From contig NZ_PVNO01000023.1 in assembly GCF_002993325.1 (NCBI RefSeq), forward strand, positions 1-64,000: DNA of 64,000 nucleotides, written 5' to 3'. Made by a program: the position numbers and the translations under genes. Under the pieces are notes generated by a model. It saw nothing but the letters and a program-made list of their open reading frames with translations. It searched no databases and was not told the origin of the DNA. The DNA is from Alteromonas gracilis. GTDB lineage: Bacteria > Pseudomonadota > Gammaproteobacteria > Enterobacterales > Alteromonadaceae. Shown piece by piece: positions 43,977 through 56,292 of this stretch (positions are counted from its first letter, which is position 1; each line of letters begins with the position of its first letter).

Positions 43977-44010
43977 AAAAACCGGCGCTTATTAGCACCG
44001 GTTTTTTATT
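43977..44010. terminator. Bidirectional terminator between rho and trxA
   Basis: ACCGGCGCT and AGCACCGGT form a 9-bp stem with one mismatch and a TATT loop, then seven T residues on the plus strand and A residues in front. It lies just beyond the trxA stop codon on the minus strand. Confidence 0.85.
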
Positions 44011-44018
44011 ATTTTCAA

Positions 44019-44345
44019 TTAAAGATTTTCGTTAAGAAACTCTGTTAATTGTGCTTTTGATAAGGCACCAACTTTCGTTGCAGCAACGTTACCATTTTTG
44101 AAAAGAAGCAATGTAGGAATACCACGAATACCATATTTAGGTGGAGTTTCGTTATTTTCATCGACATTCAACTTGCCAACTGTTAACTTGCCTTCAAACT
44201 CGTTCGCAACTTCTTCTAAGATTGGTGCGATCATTTTACACGGGCCACACCATTCGGCCCAGAAGTCAACCAGTACAGGACCTTCAGCATTGATAACATC
44301 TGCTTCGAATTTATCGTCAGATAACTGGATAATTTTGTCGCTCAT
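44019..44345 (-). CDS. trxA: Thioredoxin 1
   Basis: This 108-residue thioredoxin carries the [10 protein letters not shown] active site (WCGPC) and the cis-proline region [14 protein letters not shown]. It reduces protein disulfides, including ribonucleotide reductase. The start is ATG 44345, with GGAGAA upstream; an upstream frame that would add 28 residues lacks support from the family length (108 in E. coli). It is divergent from rhlB and has a recognisable promoter at 44398-44425. Confidence 0.98.
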   Translation of the reverse strand: MSDKIIQLSDDKFEADVINAEGPVLVDFWAEWCGPCKMIAPILEEVANEFEGKLTVGKLNVDENNETPPKYGIRGIPTLLLFKNGNVAATKVGALSKAQLTEFLNENL

Positions 44346-44397
44346 TCTTTTCTCCATTATTGGTCTGTCGCTGATTTGTCTCAGCCCGACCATAAGT

Positions 44398-44425
44398 GTT
44401 ATATAGAAACTGTTTTTTAATGCAA
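44398..44425 (-). promoter_or_regulatory. sigma-70-type promoter of trxA
   Basis: On the minus strand, TTGCAT (-35) and TATAAC (-10) lie 16 bases apart, about 55 bases upstream of the trxA start codon. The -10 is close to consensus. The divergent rhlB start lies 21 bp beyond, so both genes may share this short region. Confidence 0.6.
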
Positions 44426-44445
44426 GCACTGATAAGCTATAAGCT

Positions 44446-45732
44446 ATGCCTACTCACTTAACTGATACTCATTTTTCCGACCTGCCGATTAACGGCAAGG
44501 TTGTTGACGCCTTAACGGCAGCTAATTTTTCACATTGTACACCAATTCAAGCACTTGCACTGCCTCCATTATTAGAAGGACACGACATTGCAGGTCAGGC
44601 TCAAACAGGAACCGGTAAAACTATTGCCTTTTTGGTGGCTACATTTCACTATTTGCTAAGCAAAGCAGAAAATGTAGACAACAGCAAATCAAATGGCCCG
44701 CGCGCTATCATTATGGCGCCAACCAGAGAACTCGCCGTTCAAATTTATAACGACGCCAAGCTACTTAGTGAGCACACCGGATTGTCGCTTGGTTTGATTT
44801 ATGGGGGCGAAGGTTACCAAAGTCAACGTGAAACTTTGGAAGAAGGGGTGGATATTATTATCGGCACGACAGGACGCATTCTGGATTATTATAAACAAAC
44901 CGTGTTTACACTGAAAAATATTCAGGTTGCCGTGCTAGATGAAGCCGATCGAATGTTCGATTTAGGTTTTATCAAAGATATTCGCTTCTTATTCCGTCGT
45001 ATGCCACCTGCGAGCGAACGCTTAAGTATGCTGTTTTCAGCTACCCTTAGCTATCGCGTTCAAGAGCTGGCTTATGAACACATGAATAATCCAACTCACG
45101 TTCAAGTGGCACCTGAACAAACCACCGCTACCCGTGTATCGCAAGAATTGTTCTACCCTTCTGACGATGACAAAATGTTGCTGCTTCTCACGCTTATTGA
45201 AGAAGAGTGGCCAGAAAAAGCAATTGTCTTTGCCAACACAAAGAGCAGCTGTGAAAAAGTCACTGACTGGTTAACTGCAGATGGCCACCGCGTGGGCTTA
45301 CTCAGCGGTGATGTTCCGCAGAAGAAACGCTTGGGAATACTTGAAGATTTCACTAAGGGTAACTTGGATATTTTGGTTGCGACAGATGTTGCGGCTAGAG
45401 GTCTTCACATCGACGCCGTTACCCATGTTTTTAACTACGATCTTCCGGATGATGCCGAAGATTATGTACACCGTATCGGTCGTACAGGGCGTGCGGGACA
45501 AAGCGGTATCGCAATTAGTTTTGCTTGCGAAAAATATGCGCTTAATTTACCTGCAATTGAACAATACATTAACCAGACTATACCTGTGACTGATTATGAT
45601 CGCAGTGCGCTTCTTGAAGATATTACGCCGCCCAAACCGCGCAGAAGACGTGCACCAAGTAATCGTAACACATCGCGTCGCGGGAATACTCGAGGCCGTG
45701 GAAAGCCCCAAAATCGAAACAATAGGGCGTAA
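44446..45732 (+). CDS. rhlB: ATP-dependent RNA helicase RhlB
   Basis: This 428-residue DEAD-box helicase unwinds structured RNA for the RNA degradosome. Motifs in order: Q-motif [13 protein letters not shown], motif I AQTGTGKT (residues about 52-59), Ia [33 protein letters not shown], then [20 protein letters not shown] (V) and [11 protein letters not shown] (VI). The tail (about residues 395-428) is Arg/Asn/Gly-rich, as in E. coli RhlB. It is followed 51 bp later by gppA. The same order (rho, trxA, rhlB, gppA) is conserved in E. coli, which supports the name. Confidence 0.97.
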   Translation: MPTHLTDTHFSDLPINGKVVDALTAANFSHCTPIQALALPPLLEGHDIAGQAQTGTGKTIAFLVATFHYLLSKAENVDNSKSNGPRAIIMAPTRELAVQIYNDAKLLSEHTGLSLGLIYGGEGYQSQRETLEEGVDIIIGTTGRILDYYKQTVFTLKNIQVAVLDEADRMFDLGFIKDIRFLFRRMPPASERLSMLFSATLSYRVQELAYEHMNNPTHVQVAPEQTTATRVSQELFYPSDDDKMLLLLTLIEEEWPEKAIVFANTKSSCEKVTDWLTADGHRVGLLSGDVPQKKRLGILEDFTKGNLDILVATDVAARGLHIDAVTHVFNYDLPDDAEDYVHRIGRTGRAGQSGIAISFACEKYALNLPAIEQYINQTIPVTDYDRSALLEDITPPKPRRRRAPSNRNTSRRGNTRGRGKPQNRNNRA

Positions 45733-45783
45733 TAACAGAGCGCAATCGTAAGGCATAAGGTATTTAATTAGAATCGAGATATT

Positions 45784-47295
45784 ATGCAGGCAGAACTCCA
45801 GCACAATGCACAAACCTACGGTGAGTATTATGCAGCCGTAGACTTAGGCTCTAACAGTTTTCACATGGTTATTGTTCATGTTGTTAATGGTAGTGTGCAA
45901 ATAATAGGGAAGATTAAACAGAAGGTGCGTCTAGCTGCGGGGTTAGACAATGATTTAGCACTTGATGACGTTAGCATGGAACGCGGCTGGCAGTGCCTGC
46001 AGGTATTTTCGGAACGCCTGCAAGACATCCCCCCTTCAAATATCAAAATAGTGGCAACCGCTACATTGAGGCTTGCCACTAATGCCCATTTATTTATTAC
46101 CAAAGCGGAAGAAATTCTAAACCATAAGCTAGAAGTAATAAGTGGTGAGGAAGAAGCCCGGCAAATTTATCTTGGCGTAGCTTATACTTCAGCAAACCAA
46201 GGAAATAGCTTGGTTATTGATATTGGTGGCGCCAGCACTGAAATTATTATTGGTAACGACATGCAGCCTATCCACCTGAAAAGTTTGGATATGGGATGCG
46301 TGACGTTCATGGAGCGCTATTTCACCGGCGGTGAGATATCAAAAGAGTGCTTTGAAAACGCAAAATCTGCCGCACATGCATTGATAGCAAATGTGTCTGA
46401 TGCGTTTTTGTGTTTCGATTGGGAGAACTGCCTCGGCGCGTCAGGTACGCCTCAAGCAATCACTGAAATTTTAGTGGCTCAGGGTATCAGCGACGCCATT
46501 CGCTTAGACTACCTCTATCACCTGGAGAAGCAATGCATCGATTGTGGTGATATTAAATCACTTAATATTGACGGTCTTGAAGACAGCAGAAAAGCTATTT
46601 TTCCATCAGGGCTTGCTATCCTTATTAGCTTATTTGAAGCGTTACATATTGAACACATGAATATTTCTGGTGGCGCGCTTCGTGAAGGGCTTATTTATGG
46701 CATGCTAGACAATGTGACCGAGAACGACCGTCGTCAGCAAACCATTAATCAAACTAAGCAGCGCTATCACATCGACAAAAACCATGCGAATTCGGTACGG
46801 CATGTTGCTCTTAACTTGTGTCACCAGCTATGTGCTCAACAAAATATCTGCCATTTAGATACAGAGACTATTTTAGGGGCTGCCGCTCAGCTTCACGAGA
46901 TAGGCCTTCACATCGAATACAAGCGTCATCATGAGCATGGTGAGTATATACTTACTTACATTGATTTACCCGGTTTTACACGTCTTCAACGAGCCGCCAT
47001 AAGGGATTTAGTTGCTCAGCATCGCCTGACAATGGGTGTAGAGGCTTTTGATAAATATCACGAAGATTACCGACCTATGTTGAAAGGGCTACTGCGGGTG
47101 TTACGCATTGCAGTGGTGTTGTGTTTACGACGTCAAAACAAGCATATTCCAGAGGTAAGTCTGATATGTGAAGATAGTAAGTGGACACTAACATTCCCCG
47201 AAGGTTGGCTTAAGGCGCACCCGTTGATAAATGCAGAGTTAGCGAATGAATGTTGGCTTCAGCACAAAGCAGGCTTTGAGCTTGTATGTAAGTAA
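45784..47295 (+). CDS. gppA: Ppx/GppA phosphatase (guanosine pentaphosphate/exopolyphosphatase)
   Basis: This 503-residue protein has the two ASKHA-type phosphate-binding loops of the Ppx/GppA family: AAVDLGSNSFHMVIV near residue 20 and VIDIGGASTEIIIGN near 145, plus the catalytic Glu in VISGEEEARQIYLG. The C-terminal HD-like part contains HEIGLHIEYKRHHEHGEYIL. It degrades pppGpp and possibly polyphosphate. The position behind rhlB points to GppA rather than Ppx, which usually follows ppk. A hairpin terminator shared with hemB lies 36 bp downstream. Confidence 0.93.
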   Translation: MQAELQHNAQTYGEYYAAVDLGSNSFHMVIVHVVNGSVQIIGKIKQKVRLAAGLDNDLALDDVSMERGWQCLQVFSERLQDIPPSNIKIVATATLRLATNAHLFITKAEEILNHKLEVISGEEEARQIYLGVAYTSANQGNSLVIDIGGASTEIIIGNDMQPIHLKSLDMGCVTFMERYFTGGEISKECFENAKSAAHALIANVSDAFLCFDWENCLGASGTPQAITEILVAQGISDAIRLDYLYHLEKQCIDCGDIKSLNIDGLEDSRKAIFPSGLAILISLFEALHIEHMNISGGALREGLIYGMLDNVTENDRRQQTINQTKQRYHIDKNHANSVRHVALNLCHQLCAQQNICHLDTETILGAAAQLHEIGLHIEYKRHHEHGEYILTYIDLPGFTRLQRAAIRDLVAQHRLTMGVEAFDKYHEDYRPMLKGLLRVLRIAVVLCLRRQNKHIPEVSLICEDSKWTLTFPEGWLKAHPLINAELANECWLQHKAGFELVCK

Positions 47296-47330
47296 TCACT
47301 ATAGCTTCAGTGATAAGAAGAAAGCATAAA

Positions 47331-47355
47331 AAAAGGCGTGCCATGCACGCCTTTT
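47331..47355. terminator. Bidirectional terminator between gppA and hemB
   Basis: AAAAGGCGTGC and GCACGCCTTTT form an 11-bp perfect stem with a CAT loop. The A/T ends serve as tails on both strands, ending gppA from the left and hemB from the right. Confidence 0.92.
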
Positions 47356-47390
47356 CTACCTTTGATATCGTACTTTAAAAATATCTCGTA

Positions 47391-50284
<2,894 letters not shown>

Positions 50285-50296
50285 ATGAACCTAGGG

Positions 50297-51073
50297 TTAA
50301 CTGAGAGAAAACAACTCACAAGTATTAGCATAACTGCTAATACGTAAATTTTCAGTGTCTACCTGCAGATATTCTGCTAATTGTTGACCTATATGAGGTA
50401 GAAACGCTGGCTCATTGTTGCGTTTTCTCGGTCGTAAAGTTTTCGGAAAAAGGTATGGTGCATCTGTTTCTAAAACAAGACGGTTCAAAGGTATATGCTT
50501 TACTGCGCCCCGCAGTTTTTCACCGCGCTTTTCATCACATACCCAGCCGGTAACGCCAATATAAAGACCTAAAGCTAAGTATTGCTTTACTTGTTCAATG
50601 CTGCCGGTGAAGCAGTGTGCGATACCGCCTTTTATATTCGGCATGTAACGGGTTAAAAGTGACAACTGCTCACTGAAGGCGTCCCTTTCGTGCAAATACA
50701 CAGGTAAATTAACATCGGCGGCTATTTTTAATTGCTCTTCGAAGACATCACGCTGTACGGATTGGGGTGAAAAGTTTCGATTAAAATCCAGTCCACACTC
50801 ACCTATAGCAACGCACCCTTCTTGCTGCGCTAATTCGCGTAAAAGAGGGTAGTCTTTCTCGGACACGTCTTTAGCGTTATGAGGGTGCACGCCAATGGTA
50901 TAACAGCACTCATTCGGATATTGGTTGTAAAGCGCAATAGCGCTCTCCCACTCTTTTGGATGGGTAGTTATAATGCACAGCTTATCGACGCCAGCATGTT
51001 TAGCACGCTGAATAACCTCGTCAGCGTCAAATCGCCTGTCTAGCAAATTGACGCCACCATCAAACCAAGACAT
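50297..51073 (-). CDS. tatD: TatD-type metal-dependent nuclease
   Basis: This 258-residue TIM-barrel nuclease begins WFDGGVNLLDRRFD, continues GVDKLCIITTHPKEW, TIGVHPHNAKDV, AIGECGLDFNRNFSPQ (metal Glu) and LPVYLHERDAFSEQ, GGIAHCFTGS and VLETDAPYLFP. The TatD-specific N-terminus (DIGVNL-like) replaces the usual DxHxH of YcfH/YjjV, so TatD itself is the best name. In E. coli it belongs to the tatABCD operon; here an extra gene lies between tatC and it. It acts in DNA repair and 3'-end processing. Confidence 0.94.
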   Translation of the reverse strand: MSWFDGGVNLLDRRFDADEVIQRAKHAGVDKLCIITTHPKEWESAIALYNQYPNECCYTIGVHPHNAKDVSEKDYPLLRELAQQEGCVAIGECGLDFNRNFSPQSVQRDVFEEQLKIAADVNLPVYLHERDAFSEQLSLLTRYMPNIKGGIAHCFTGSIEQVKQYLALGLYIGVTGWVCDEKRGEKLRGAVKHIPLNRLVLETDAPYLFPKTLRPRKRNNEPAFLPHIGQQLAEYLQVDTENLRISSYANTCELFSLS

Positions 51074-51616
51074 TTACTTAACGCGCTTCACTTTCATACG
51101 TTTATTTAGGTCTTCTACACTCAGGAAGAAGGCACCTAATAGACCGCGTTCAATAGAAACCACCTGACCTTCCTCAAGCTTCATGTAGGTATCATCAGTC
51201 TGCTGCCATTGAGAACCATCACTGAAAGTAATGACGTACTTATCGCGGAGGTTTTTCTTAAATGAATCGATGGTTACCGCTATCTCAGACGCTTCTTTTG
51301 TTAAATCGCGTTTATGCTCTAAACCAAATTCACTTTTCGGTTTAGCTGGCGCGCTAGGCATTTGCGCCGATGGCACCGGGCGAGAACTCGCGGCATTGCC
51401 ATTCGCCCCTTTATACGCTTGAAGCTGATTAATTTGCGCATCGACATCGTCGTACTGGTTCAATGATTTAGCCACTTTGTCATAACACATTAAACGCTTT
51501 AAGCTGTTATCTGTGTTCCGGCATTTCTCCATAGCATCGCCTATCGATTCGGCCGATACGTTAAACGCGCTAAAAGCACATAGCAAAGTGGCAACAGAAA
51601 GCAGTCGAGTTTTCAT
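51074..51616 (-). CDS. Periplasmic protein between tatC and tatD, function unknown
   Basis: This 180-residue protein has a signal peptide (MKTRLLSVATLLCAFSAFNVSA-ES) and a small Cys pair (EKCRNTDNSLKRLMCYDKVAK) resembling the 'C..N....R..CYD' start of several secreted proteins including VasI-like type VI accessory proteins. A proline-rich linker and a C-terminal beta-rich domain (YVITFSDGSQWQQTDDTYMKLEEGQVVSIERGLLGAFFLSVEDLNKRMKVKR) follow. I choose ATG 51616 because AAAGGAAT lies upstream; an in-frame ATG at 51706 would add 30 residues over tatC. It is inserted into the tat operon, 0 bp from tatD and 25 bp behind tatC, so translation may be coupled. Confidence 0.75.
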   Translation of the reverse strand: MKTRLLSVATLLCAFSAFNVSAESIGDAMEKCRNTDNSLKRLMCYDKVAKSLNQYDDVDAQINQLQAYKGANGNAASSRPVPSAQMPSAPAKPKSEFGLEHKRDLTKEASEIAVTIDSFKKNLRDKYVITFSDGSQWQQTDDTYMKLEEGQVVSIERGLLGAFFLSVEDLNKRMKVKRVK

Positions 51617-51641
51617 TTTTATTCCTTTCTTTTTATAACTT

Positions 51642-52397
51642 TTATGTGTTGTCAGTGGTTTCAGAAGGCGTCTCATCGCTGGGTTTCTTACCTGCATAGA
51701 ATCCACCTACAATAACGCCAACCTCAAACAGTAACCACATTGGAATGGCTAGCAGTGTTTGAGAGATAATATCGGGTGGAGTAAGCAACATGCCAACCAC
51801 AAAAGCCCCTACCACTACATACGGACGTTTAGCACGCAGTGATTTAGCGTCGGTGACCCCAGTCCAACACATTAAAATAATGGCGATTGGTATCTCGAAT
51901 GAGACCCCAAATGCGAAAAACAGTTTCAATACGAAGTTTAAATAGCTGGAGATGTCTGTACTTACTGTTACTCCTTCTGGCGCGACACTAGTAAAAAATG
52001 CAAACGCGATGGGGAATACTACGAAATACGCAAAAGCCATACCTGCGTAGAAAAGTAATGTACTTGAAAGTAGTAACGGCGCTACTAGGCGTTTTTCGTT
52101 ACGATATAGACCGGGCGCTACAAACCCCCACACCTGATAGAGAACGTAGGGTATGGCAATGAAAAATGACAAAACCAACGTAAGTTTGAAAGGTGCGAAA
52201 AAAGGAGACGCAACGTCGGTTGCAATCATACTCGAATTTTCGGGCAGCGCCTCAAGCAGCGGCATAGCTAAAATCTGATACAGATCTTGCGCAAAAGCAG
52301 CTAGACAAAGAAACACAATGAGTACACTCAAAAGCGCTTTGAGAATACGACTGCGCAGTTCAATTAAATGAGAAATTAGGTTGTTAGCGTCAGACAT
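51642..52397 (-). CDS. tatC: Twin-arginine translocase subunit TatC
   Basis: This 251-residue inner-membrane protein has six membrane helices and the TatC signature [16 protein letters not shown] near its N-terminus, followed by the conserved Glu-Leu-Arg surface that binds twin-arginine signals. It carries the [28 protein letters not shown] and [17 protein letters not shown] helices. It forms the Tat receptor complex with TatB. It lies directly after tatB with no gap, and ahead of the periplasmic gene and tatD. Confidence 0.97.
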   Translation of the reverse strand: MSDANNLISHLIELRSRILKALLSVLIVFLCLAAFAQDLYQILAMPLLEALPENSSMIATDVASPFFAPFKLTLVLSFFIAIPYVLYQVWGFVAPGLYRNEKRLVAPLLLSSTLLFYAGMAFAYFVVFPIAFAFFTSVAPEGVTVSTDISSYLNFVLKLFFAFGVSFEIPIAIILMCWTGVTDAKSLRAKRPYVVVGAFVVGMLLTPPDIISQTLLAIPMWLLFEVGVIVGGFYAGKKPSDETPSETTDNT

Positions 52398-52697
52398 CTA
52401 TTGCTTTTTGTAAGGTTCTTGAACCGACTCTGCAGCTTTTTTAAGCTCATCGACACTTTGTTCAAGTTCAGGTGAAAGATCTTTAAGCCCTTGTTGCTCG
52501 GCTTTTTTCAAGTTTTCATGCAGTTCATGCACGCGCAGCTGATGCTCAACCTCTTGCTTAAAGCCTGTTGCAACATTTCGTACACTACGAATTGTATTGA
52601 TAGTAGAGCGCATGGCACCCGGCAGTCTCTCTGGCCCCAAAATAAGAAGGGCCAATACGCCAACAACCAATAGCTCCCAAAAGCCAATATCAAACAT
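52398..52697 (-). CDS. tatB: Sec-independent translocase subunit TatB
   Basis: This 99-residue protein starts [30 protein letters not shown]. The membrane helix is followed by the hinge and an amphipathic helix, and the GPERLPG motif and Glu near residue 8 mark TatB, as opposed to TatA. It then has a charged C-terminal tail. It forms the TatBC receptor. It overlaps tatA by one base and directly precedes tatC. Confidence 0.95.
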   Translation of the reverse strand: MFDIGFWELLVVGVLALLILGPERLPGAMRSTINTIRSVRNVATGFKQEVEHQLRVHELHENLKKAEQQGLKDLSPELEQSVDELKKAAESVQEPYKKQ

Positions 52698-52936
52698 TAG
52701 GATTTTTCTTTAACGTCGCTCTTTGTCTGCGATGTAACAGGCTCTGAGGCTGACTTTTCTTCAACTTGCTTCTTTTGCTCAAAGTCCGCGTCTTTCTCTT
52801 CTTCGCTGACCGCTTTTTTGAAACCTTTGATTGCGCCGCCTAGATCAGTACCAATGCCTTTTAGTCGCTTTGTACCAAACAAAAGCACTACGATAACCAG
52901 TATGATCAGCAACTGCCAAATACTAATACCACCCAT
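52697..52936 (-). CDS. tatA: Sec-independent translocase subunit TatA
   Basis: This 79-residue pore-forming Tat component has the N-terminal [25 protein letters not shown] helix, the FGTKRL hinge and the [14 protein letters not shown] amphipathic helix. I place the start at ATG 52936 with GGGAG upstream; an upstream in-frame start would add 15 residues and no conserved sequence. It is the first gene of tatABC. Confidence 0.95.
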   Translation of the reverse strand: MGGISIWQLLIILVIVVLLFGTKRLKGIGTDLGGAIKGFKKAVSEEEKDADFEQKKQVEEKSASEPVTSQTKSDVKEKS

Positions 52937-53118
52937 ATAATTTATCTCCCTAACAACGATTGATACAGTATGCCACTGCACGCCAATGCTTTCACCTGAA
53001 TATTTACGCCGATGAATAAAGATTGACGTTTTGTCTACGACAATTCATGCTCTGTGTATACTGAACACGAATAGTAAAACATTCAACTATTCTAATTTTT
53101 ACAAGGAGTTAGTGAGCA

Positions 53119-54177
53119 ATGCTTTGTCTTACTGTGGTCTATTGCCATTTGATGCTTACTGCCCCTTTAACTACCGTTCCTACCGACAGTACGGTGAAAG
53201 CCACTGCAAATGCGACCAGTGTTCATGAAGCCTATAGCCATGTTGATGCGCCTCCTCAGAATGCAGCCTTTCAGAACCTTGATGAGGATAGCGTACTGCA
53301 TGCTTCACCACTTGAACACGACGAAGCATGGTTTGACATTTGGCAGCGCAGTTTCACAGACACCATGGACTTCACCGTAAAGCAGCTTGATGGCTTGTTT
53401 GAAAATTCTGACGCACTTGGCGCTTCAAAGAGAAAAGAGGCTAGAGCCGAGGGTCGAGTTCAGTTAGCGTGGGAGCCAAGAAGTGGAATGCTGTCAGACA
53501 CAGATTTACGCTTTCGCATTCGTGTGCGACTACCGGCATTAAAGGAGCGCGTCGATTTACTGTTGAGCGACAACGAAGACGAGACACAAACCAATACCAT
53601 CCGTGCAGCCCGAGAAACGGGGAATAATAATAGAGATAGAACGACAATCGCCCTTCGCTTTCGCCCCGACCAAGACTCTCACTACTCGTTTCGAATTGGC
53701 GCAGGCCGCCGCGATCAGCTCTACGGTATGGCCAGATACAGAGATGCTTTCGCTTTCTCTAAACAATGGGCCATGCTATATGACGCAGAACTTTACTACT
53801 ACACCCGCGACCGCCTAGGGGCTGAATTCGGTGCAGCATTCCAATACGAAATAAACAAAAAACACTTAGTGCGGCAAAACAATCGGTTTTACTTTCGCGA
53901 TGAAACTGATGATTGGCTGTGGCGACACGAAGTCCATCATTTGTTTTCAGTGGATAAGCATAACGCAATTATTCCTCACATAATGGTGGAAGGGTTAAGT
54001 CAGCCTAATTATCAAGTAGAAGAAGTCTATGCTGGTTTCAGATGGAGAAATAACACGCTTCGCGATTGGCTATTTTTTGAAGTAGAACCTTTCGTATTGT
54101 GGCTACGCGAAGAAGATTTTAAAACCTCATATGGGGCAGCACTGCGTGTTGAAGTCTATTATGGCAAAGACATCTGA
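53119..54177 (+). CDS. Putative outer-membrane beta-barrel protein, unknown
   Basis: This 352-residue protein begins with a short hydrophobic start (MLCLTVVYCHLMLTAPL), then a polar segment (about 20-130) and beta-rich repeats with alternating aromatic residues (LRFRIRVRLPALKERVDLLL, TTIALRFRPDQDSHYSFRIGAGRRDQLYG, WAMLYDAELYYYTRDRLGAEFGAAFQYE). It could be an outer-membrane barrel of a family I do not recognise. AAGGAG precedes the ATG by about 9 bases. It lies divergent from tatA and head to tail with the cyanophycinase-like gene on the opposite strand, with a 2-bp gap at 3' ends. Confidence 0.6.
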   Translation: MLCLTVVYCHLMLTAPLTTVPTDSTVKATANATSVHEAYSHVDAPPQNAAFQNLDEDSVLHASPLEHDEAWFDIWQRSFTDTMDFTVKQLDGLFENSDALGASKRKEARAEGRVQLAWEPRSGMLSDTDLRFRIRVRLPALKERVDLLLSDNEDETQTNTIRAARETGNNNRDRTTIALRFRPDQDSHYSFRIGAGRRDQLYGMARYRDAFAFSKQWAMLYDAELYYYTRDRLGAEFGAAFQYEINKKHLVRQNNRFYFRDETDDWLWRHEVHHLFSVDKHNAIIPHIMVEGLSQPNYQVEEVYAGFRWRNNTLRDWLFFEVEPFVLWLREEDFKTSYGAALRVEVYYGKDI

Positions 54178-54179
54178 GT

Positions 54180-55952
54180 TCAGTCATAAACCACAAACGG
54201 AACTTTACTGTAGGCGCAATAGCGCAGCTTGTTAACACGAGACTCTTTTGAAGGTTTTAGTACATGCATATTGTTGTCGTGTTGCCAGCGGATGATATCC
54301 TTTTTACGACAGAGTTTACCCGACTCCTGCCGCCATTTACCTTGATCCACGCGCTTAAAATTTGCGGGTTTAACCTGCGGTTCTAACACGACATTGAGCT
54401 CGCCCGCTATAATCTCCCCCGACGTGTTGGAAGGTAAGAAGCTTGCCTCACCTGCAATTACGCGCTTAACGCCTTCAGATGAATGTGAAATATCTGATTT
54501 GCCTTTGCTCATATCTACAATAAACACTCCGCCTTCGCCTAATACAGTGAAAGAAACATTTTCGAAGGGCCCTTTTGCATCAACTATCAACGCTGTGGTT
54601 TCATCGATGCCGAAACCAAAAGACTGCCCACTAGATGCTGTAGCGGCAATTAGACGCACTTCTCGATCCCGTTCAGAAAAGTGAGTATCAAGCAATCCAA
54701 AATTGAAAAGGCCTAAGCCACCTGCTGGATTAATAGTCATTGCACCTTCAGCTAGTCGATTTTCACACTGCGCGTTGTCCTCGCAACGTTGTGATGTGGG
54801 ATTAACGCCATACACACCACCGGATAATACTCCTCTAGAATTGCCGCTTGTTAACATAGGAACAGGTCGATGGTTGTTGTATCCACCAGCCTGTACTGCT
54901 GTTCCTGCACTGGTTCCCCCTACTACAATTTGGTCGGCTTGCCACAGTTCTTTGAGCCTTATAAGAAAGTCGCTTGGTTTTCCTGTCGGAATACTTAACG
55001 CTGCAAGAGTTTTACTTTGATCCCCACCATTGAAGAATAAGCCGTCGAGAATAGACAGTGTATCCATGGCTAACTGGTTATCTTCACACCATGAGCGTTG
55101 TTTTCTCGTACGCTCGGGATATAGCCTTTCTTTGTCGAACAGCGAATGCTGCGCTCTGAAAAATACTAGGTTGTTACAGCCTTGCCCTCCCAAGCTTTCA
55201 ATATAAACAGCCTGCTGAAACGCGGGAGTTAATGGAAGCCAAATTACGTCAACGTCTGGCTGTTGAAAAACGCCTGTGTAAAAATCTACAGCTTCAAATG
55301 GGTCACGAGACGATGCTGTTACAATTCCAATAGTGGTTCGAGTGGCTGTTTCAGCACTATCCTTTTCTGCACGTTTAGCCTGCCGCTTCGCATGTGCTGC
55401 TTCAATAAATGCGGTGTAGATATCCACTGACGCCTTAGCTTTCGTATTTGCTAGCGATACTTGCTCTTGTAATCGATTACCTTTTTCGTCTAGTTGCTGC
55501 GACTCTAACGCGTCTAACAAAATGAAGTAATCAGTGTCAGAAAGAGCACGAATATCGCTGTTTGAGAATCCAGCATCATTAAGGGCATCTAATAGCGCAT
55601 TTTTTGTGTATACCCGAACGCCTCCTCGTGAATTTATATTCACTAATTTTGAATACAAAAACTCATTATTTTGTGAGTATTTATTTGCCAACTCTTGGTA
55701 TCTACGCAATGAACGCTGATTTATTTCGTACAAAACGTCCGCCTTCCCCGACTCAAATTGTGACGAGGCACTGCAGTTCTCTGTTGACATACTAGAACAG
55801 GTTTTTAATGCCCCTCCCGCTAAAACAAGATTAGGCGACGATAAACAAAACACTGAAAATACAGAAAGATAAACACCCAAAAACAGCAAACCCAGTGTTT
55901 TCAAACTACTCTTGCAACGATAGAAATTTGCGCGAAAAAAAATAACTTTCAT
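54180..55952 (-). CDS. Exported cyanophycinase-like S51 peptidase
   Basis: This 590-residue protein has a signal peptide (LKTLGLLFLGVYLSVFSVFCL region) and a large S51-family peptidase domain. The nucleophile Ser lies in VVGGTSAGTAVQ (near residue 348) and the upstream FNGGDQSKT (GGDQ loop) is the cyanophycinase-specific substrate loop. The stretch GFGIDETTALIVD near 450 is the usual Glu/Thr-containing strand. Cyanophycinases cut the Asp-Arg polymer cyanophycin to beta-Asp-Arg dipeptides. An N-terminal extension of about 170 residues and a C-terminal extension are unlike the 270-residue cytosolic CphB and resemble extracellular CphE types. ATG 55952 is chosen over a TTG at 55961. It is divergent from the TonB receptor operon. 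Confidence 0.85.
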   Translation of the reverse strand: MKVIFFRANFYRCKSSLKTLGLLFLGVYLSVFSVFCLSSPNLVLAGGALKTCSSMSTENCSASSQFESGKADVLYEINQRSLRRYQELANKYSQNNEFLYSKLVNINSRGGVRVYTKNALLDALNDAGFSNSDIRALSDTDYFILLDALESQQLDEKGNRLQEQVSLANTKAKASVDIYTAFIEAAHAKRQAKRAEKDSAETATRTTIGIVTASSRDPFEAVDFYTGVFQQPDVDVIWLPLTPAFQQAVYIESLGGQGCNNLVFFRAQHSLFDKERLYPERTRKQRSWCEDNQLAMDTLSILDGLFFNGGDQSKTLAALSIPTGKPSDFLIRLKELWQADQIVVGGTSAGTAVQAGGYNNHRPVPMLTSGNSRGVLSGGVYGVNPTSQRCEDNAQCENRLAEGAMTINPAGGLGLFNFGLLDTHFSERDREVRLIAATASSGQSFGFGIDETTALIVDAKGPFENVSFTVLGEGGVFIVDMSKGKSDISHSSEGVKRVIAGEASFLPSNTSGEIIAGELNVVLEPQVKPANFKRVDQGKWRQESGKLCRKKDIIRWQHDNNMHVLKPSKESRVNKLRYCAYSKVPFVVYD

Positions 55953-56292
55953 TGAAACCAACAGAACATTTAATTGATTGACTTTTATTCACCGTAGTGT
56001 TAACTAATAATTAATGTCAACGGTAAAGTTCACGCCGTACAACAATATTTATTCCCGACGAAATGCATAATTCGTCACAACACTGGTTTATATGAATGGT
56101 TAAGAAAGCTGCCAATCTAGGCAACTATCGCTATCAAAACTTTTACTTGTCGGAGTGGTTCGACGAGTAGCTCCTGCGCCCTTCAATTTATTGAAGCGGT
56201 CACGCTGCGCCTTGCAGCAAATTTTTATCTAAACGAGTGTTGAATTGCGCGAAAAGCGGCATTAGACCGTGCGCGTTACAGGGATCACAATA
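55953..56292. other. Divergent control region of the cyanophycinase/TonB-receptor locus
   Basis: This 340-bp gap must hold promoters for both sides. It contains a 20-bp imperfect palindrome (56057-56076, arms GACGAA/TTCGTC, spacer ATGCATAA) and two smaller hairpins, CTTCAA-TTTA-TTGAAG and GCTGC-GCCTT-GCAGC, close to the receptor start, which may form a structured leader. I see no gene. Confidence 0.5.
56057..56076. promoter_or_regulatory. 20-bp palindrome, candidate operator
   Basis: GACGAA and TTCGTC are perfectly complementary 6-bp arms around ATGCATAA. The central TGCATAATTC resembles only part of an ArgR box (TGAAT..ATTCA), so ArgR control, attractive because arginine is released, is not established. 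Confidence 0.4.

Noticed and set aside
54394..55020. Plus-strand frames inside the cyanophycinase-like gene
   Set aside because: They are frame shadows of a well-supported minus-strand enzyme with catalytic motifs.
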